Origin: Pleomorphomonas carboxyditropha
GTDB lineage: Bacteria > Pseudomonadota > Alphaproteobacteria > Rhizobiales > Pleomorphomonadaceae
NCBI RefSeq assembly: GCF_002770725.1
Contig: NZ_NQVN01000019.1
Location: 1-64,000, forward strand
Length of the DNA: 64,000 nt
Direction: 5' to 3'
Each line of letters starts with the position of its first letter. Within the stretch, counting starts at the first letter, position 1. A program made the position numbers and the translations under genes. The notes under the pieces are model-generated. The model did no database searches, had not been told where the DNA came from, and saw only the letters and a program-made list of their open reading frames with translations. Positions 63,523 through 64,000 of this stretch are shown here, piece after piece.

Positions 63523-64000
63523 TCAGTAAGGCAGCACCGGCGTCTTCAGCGGCTCGCCGGAAAAATGCGCGGCGACGTTGTCGAACACCAGGTCGCCCAT
63601 CGCCTTGCGCGTCGCGTGGGTGGCGCTCGCCATGTGCGGCGTCACCACCACGTTGGGCCGGCCTTGCAGGGCGGCGGGCACCACCGGCTCGTGCTCGAAC
63701 ACGTCCAGTCCGGCGCCGGCGATGGTGCCGGCGTCGAGCGCGGCGATCAGCGCCGCCTCGTCCACCACCGTGCCGCGCGCGATGTTGATCAGGATGCCCT
63801 CCGGGCCGAGCGCCTTCAGCACCTCGGCATTGACGAGGCCGCGCGTCTTGTCGCCGCCGTTGACGCACATGACCAGGAAGTCCACCCCGGCGGCCAGCGT
63901 CGCGAGGTCGGCGACGAAGGCGTGCGGACAGCCGGCCACCGGCTGCCGGTCGGTGTAGCTGATCGCCATGTCGAAGCCGGCGGCGCGGCGGGCGATCGCC
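63523..64000 (-). CDS. D-2-hydroxyacid dehydrogenase, C-terminal part (runs off the right edge)
   Basis: About 158 residues are visible: AIARRAAGFDMAISYTDRQP from the Rossmann region, DFLVMCVNGGDKTRGLVNAE, ILINIARGTVVDEAALIAAL with the catalytic Arg, AGLDVFEHEPVV with the Glu, and VVVTPHMASATHATRKAMGD with the His. This is the glyoxylate/hydroxypyruvate/2-ketogluconate reductase group. The frame is open to the window edge, so the start lies outside. Confidence 0.92.
   Translation of the reverse strand, partial: AIARRAAGFDMAISYTDRQPVAGCPHAFVADLATLAAGVDFLVMCVNGGDKTRGLVNAEVLKALGPEGILINIARGTVVDEAALIAALDAGTIAGAGLDVFEHEPVVPAALQGRPNVVVTPHMASATHATRKAMGDLVFDNVAAHFSGEPLKTPVLPY

Overview
This is a GC-rich (about two-thirds G+C in most genes) chromosomal window from an alphaproteobacterium, most likely of the Hyphomicrobiales (rhizobial order). 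Pointers are three CUT1-type sugar ABC importers each with its own LacI regulator, pstSCAB, an rpsU with a long basic tail, and short palindromic repeats with the AAACCGGTTCCCACTTTT core that I associate with rhizobial genomes. The genus cannot be fixed from the sequence.

Layout. 1-8.4 kb: a leftward carbohydrate operon (binding protein, two permeases, a beta-galactosidase-trimerisation glycosidase, ATPase, ABM monooxygenase, PfkB kinase running off the edge) with a divergent LacI gene and twin inverted operators. 8.5-12.2 kb: adenine deaminase and a Na+/H+ antiporter. 12.3-15.2 kb: HicAB, an L,D-transpeptidase lipoprotein, HigBA and an orphan HicB. 15.5-18.8 kb: an unrecognised secreted protein, a TetR regulator and gap. 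18.9-26.1 kb: a second ABC operon carrying a glycerophosphodiesterase, a LacI regulator and an inositol-monophosphatase-like enzyme. 26.5-30.3 kb: a TetR regulator and an EmrAB-type efflux pair.

30.3-37.1 kb is the standout region. An AT-richer block carries three translationally coupled leftward genes: a large protein with a C-terminal GHKL ATPase, a stand-alone receiver protein, and a receiver fused to a nucleoside-phosphorylase-like domain. That is the architecture of the Detocs anti-phage phosphorelay (DtcA, DtcB, DtcC). A divergent small membrane protein lies beside it. The block sits between two 927-bp direct copies of the 3' part of the efflux gene (five differences, all in the last quarter), with an imperfect repeat of about 65 bp at each edge that begins at a stop codon. 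No recombinase gene is present.

37.3-41.2 kb: pstSCAB behind a Pho box. 41.4-43.8 kb: two glycosyltransferases around a VTT-family membrane protein. 44.2-46.2 kb: a VOC protein and a WYL regulator bracketed by two 378-bp composite direct repeats built of palindromic units. 46.4-54.4 kb: a third ABC operon ending in a GH3 beta-glucosidase, with a divergent LacI gene. 54.5-55.5 kb: a HigBA-like pair and an orphan BrnA. 55.5-60 kb: prolyl aminopeptidase, YccF, a small hypothetical protein, rpsU, a LysE exporter and an IclR regulator. 60.2-62.6 kb: a Fic protein with an AbiEi-like N-terminus and a TacAT-type acetyltransferase pair. 62.7-64 kb: a short-chain dehydrogenase and the end of a D-2-hydroxyacid dehydrogenase.

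Overall the window mixes sugar scavenging (three importers with glycosidases or phosphodiesterases) with a dense set of conflict modules: four recognisable toxin-antitoxin pairs, two orphan antitoxins, one Fic protein and one Detocs system. I saw no tRNA, rRNA, CRISPR array, transposase or integrase gene.
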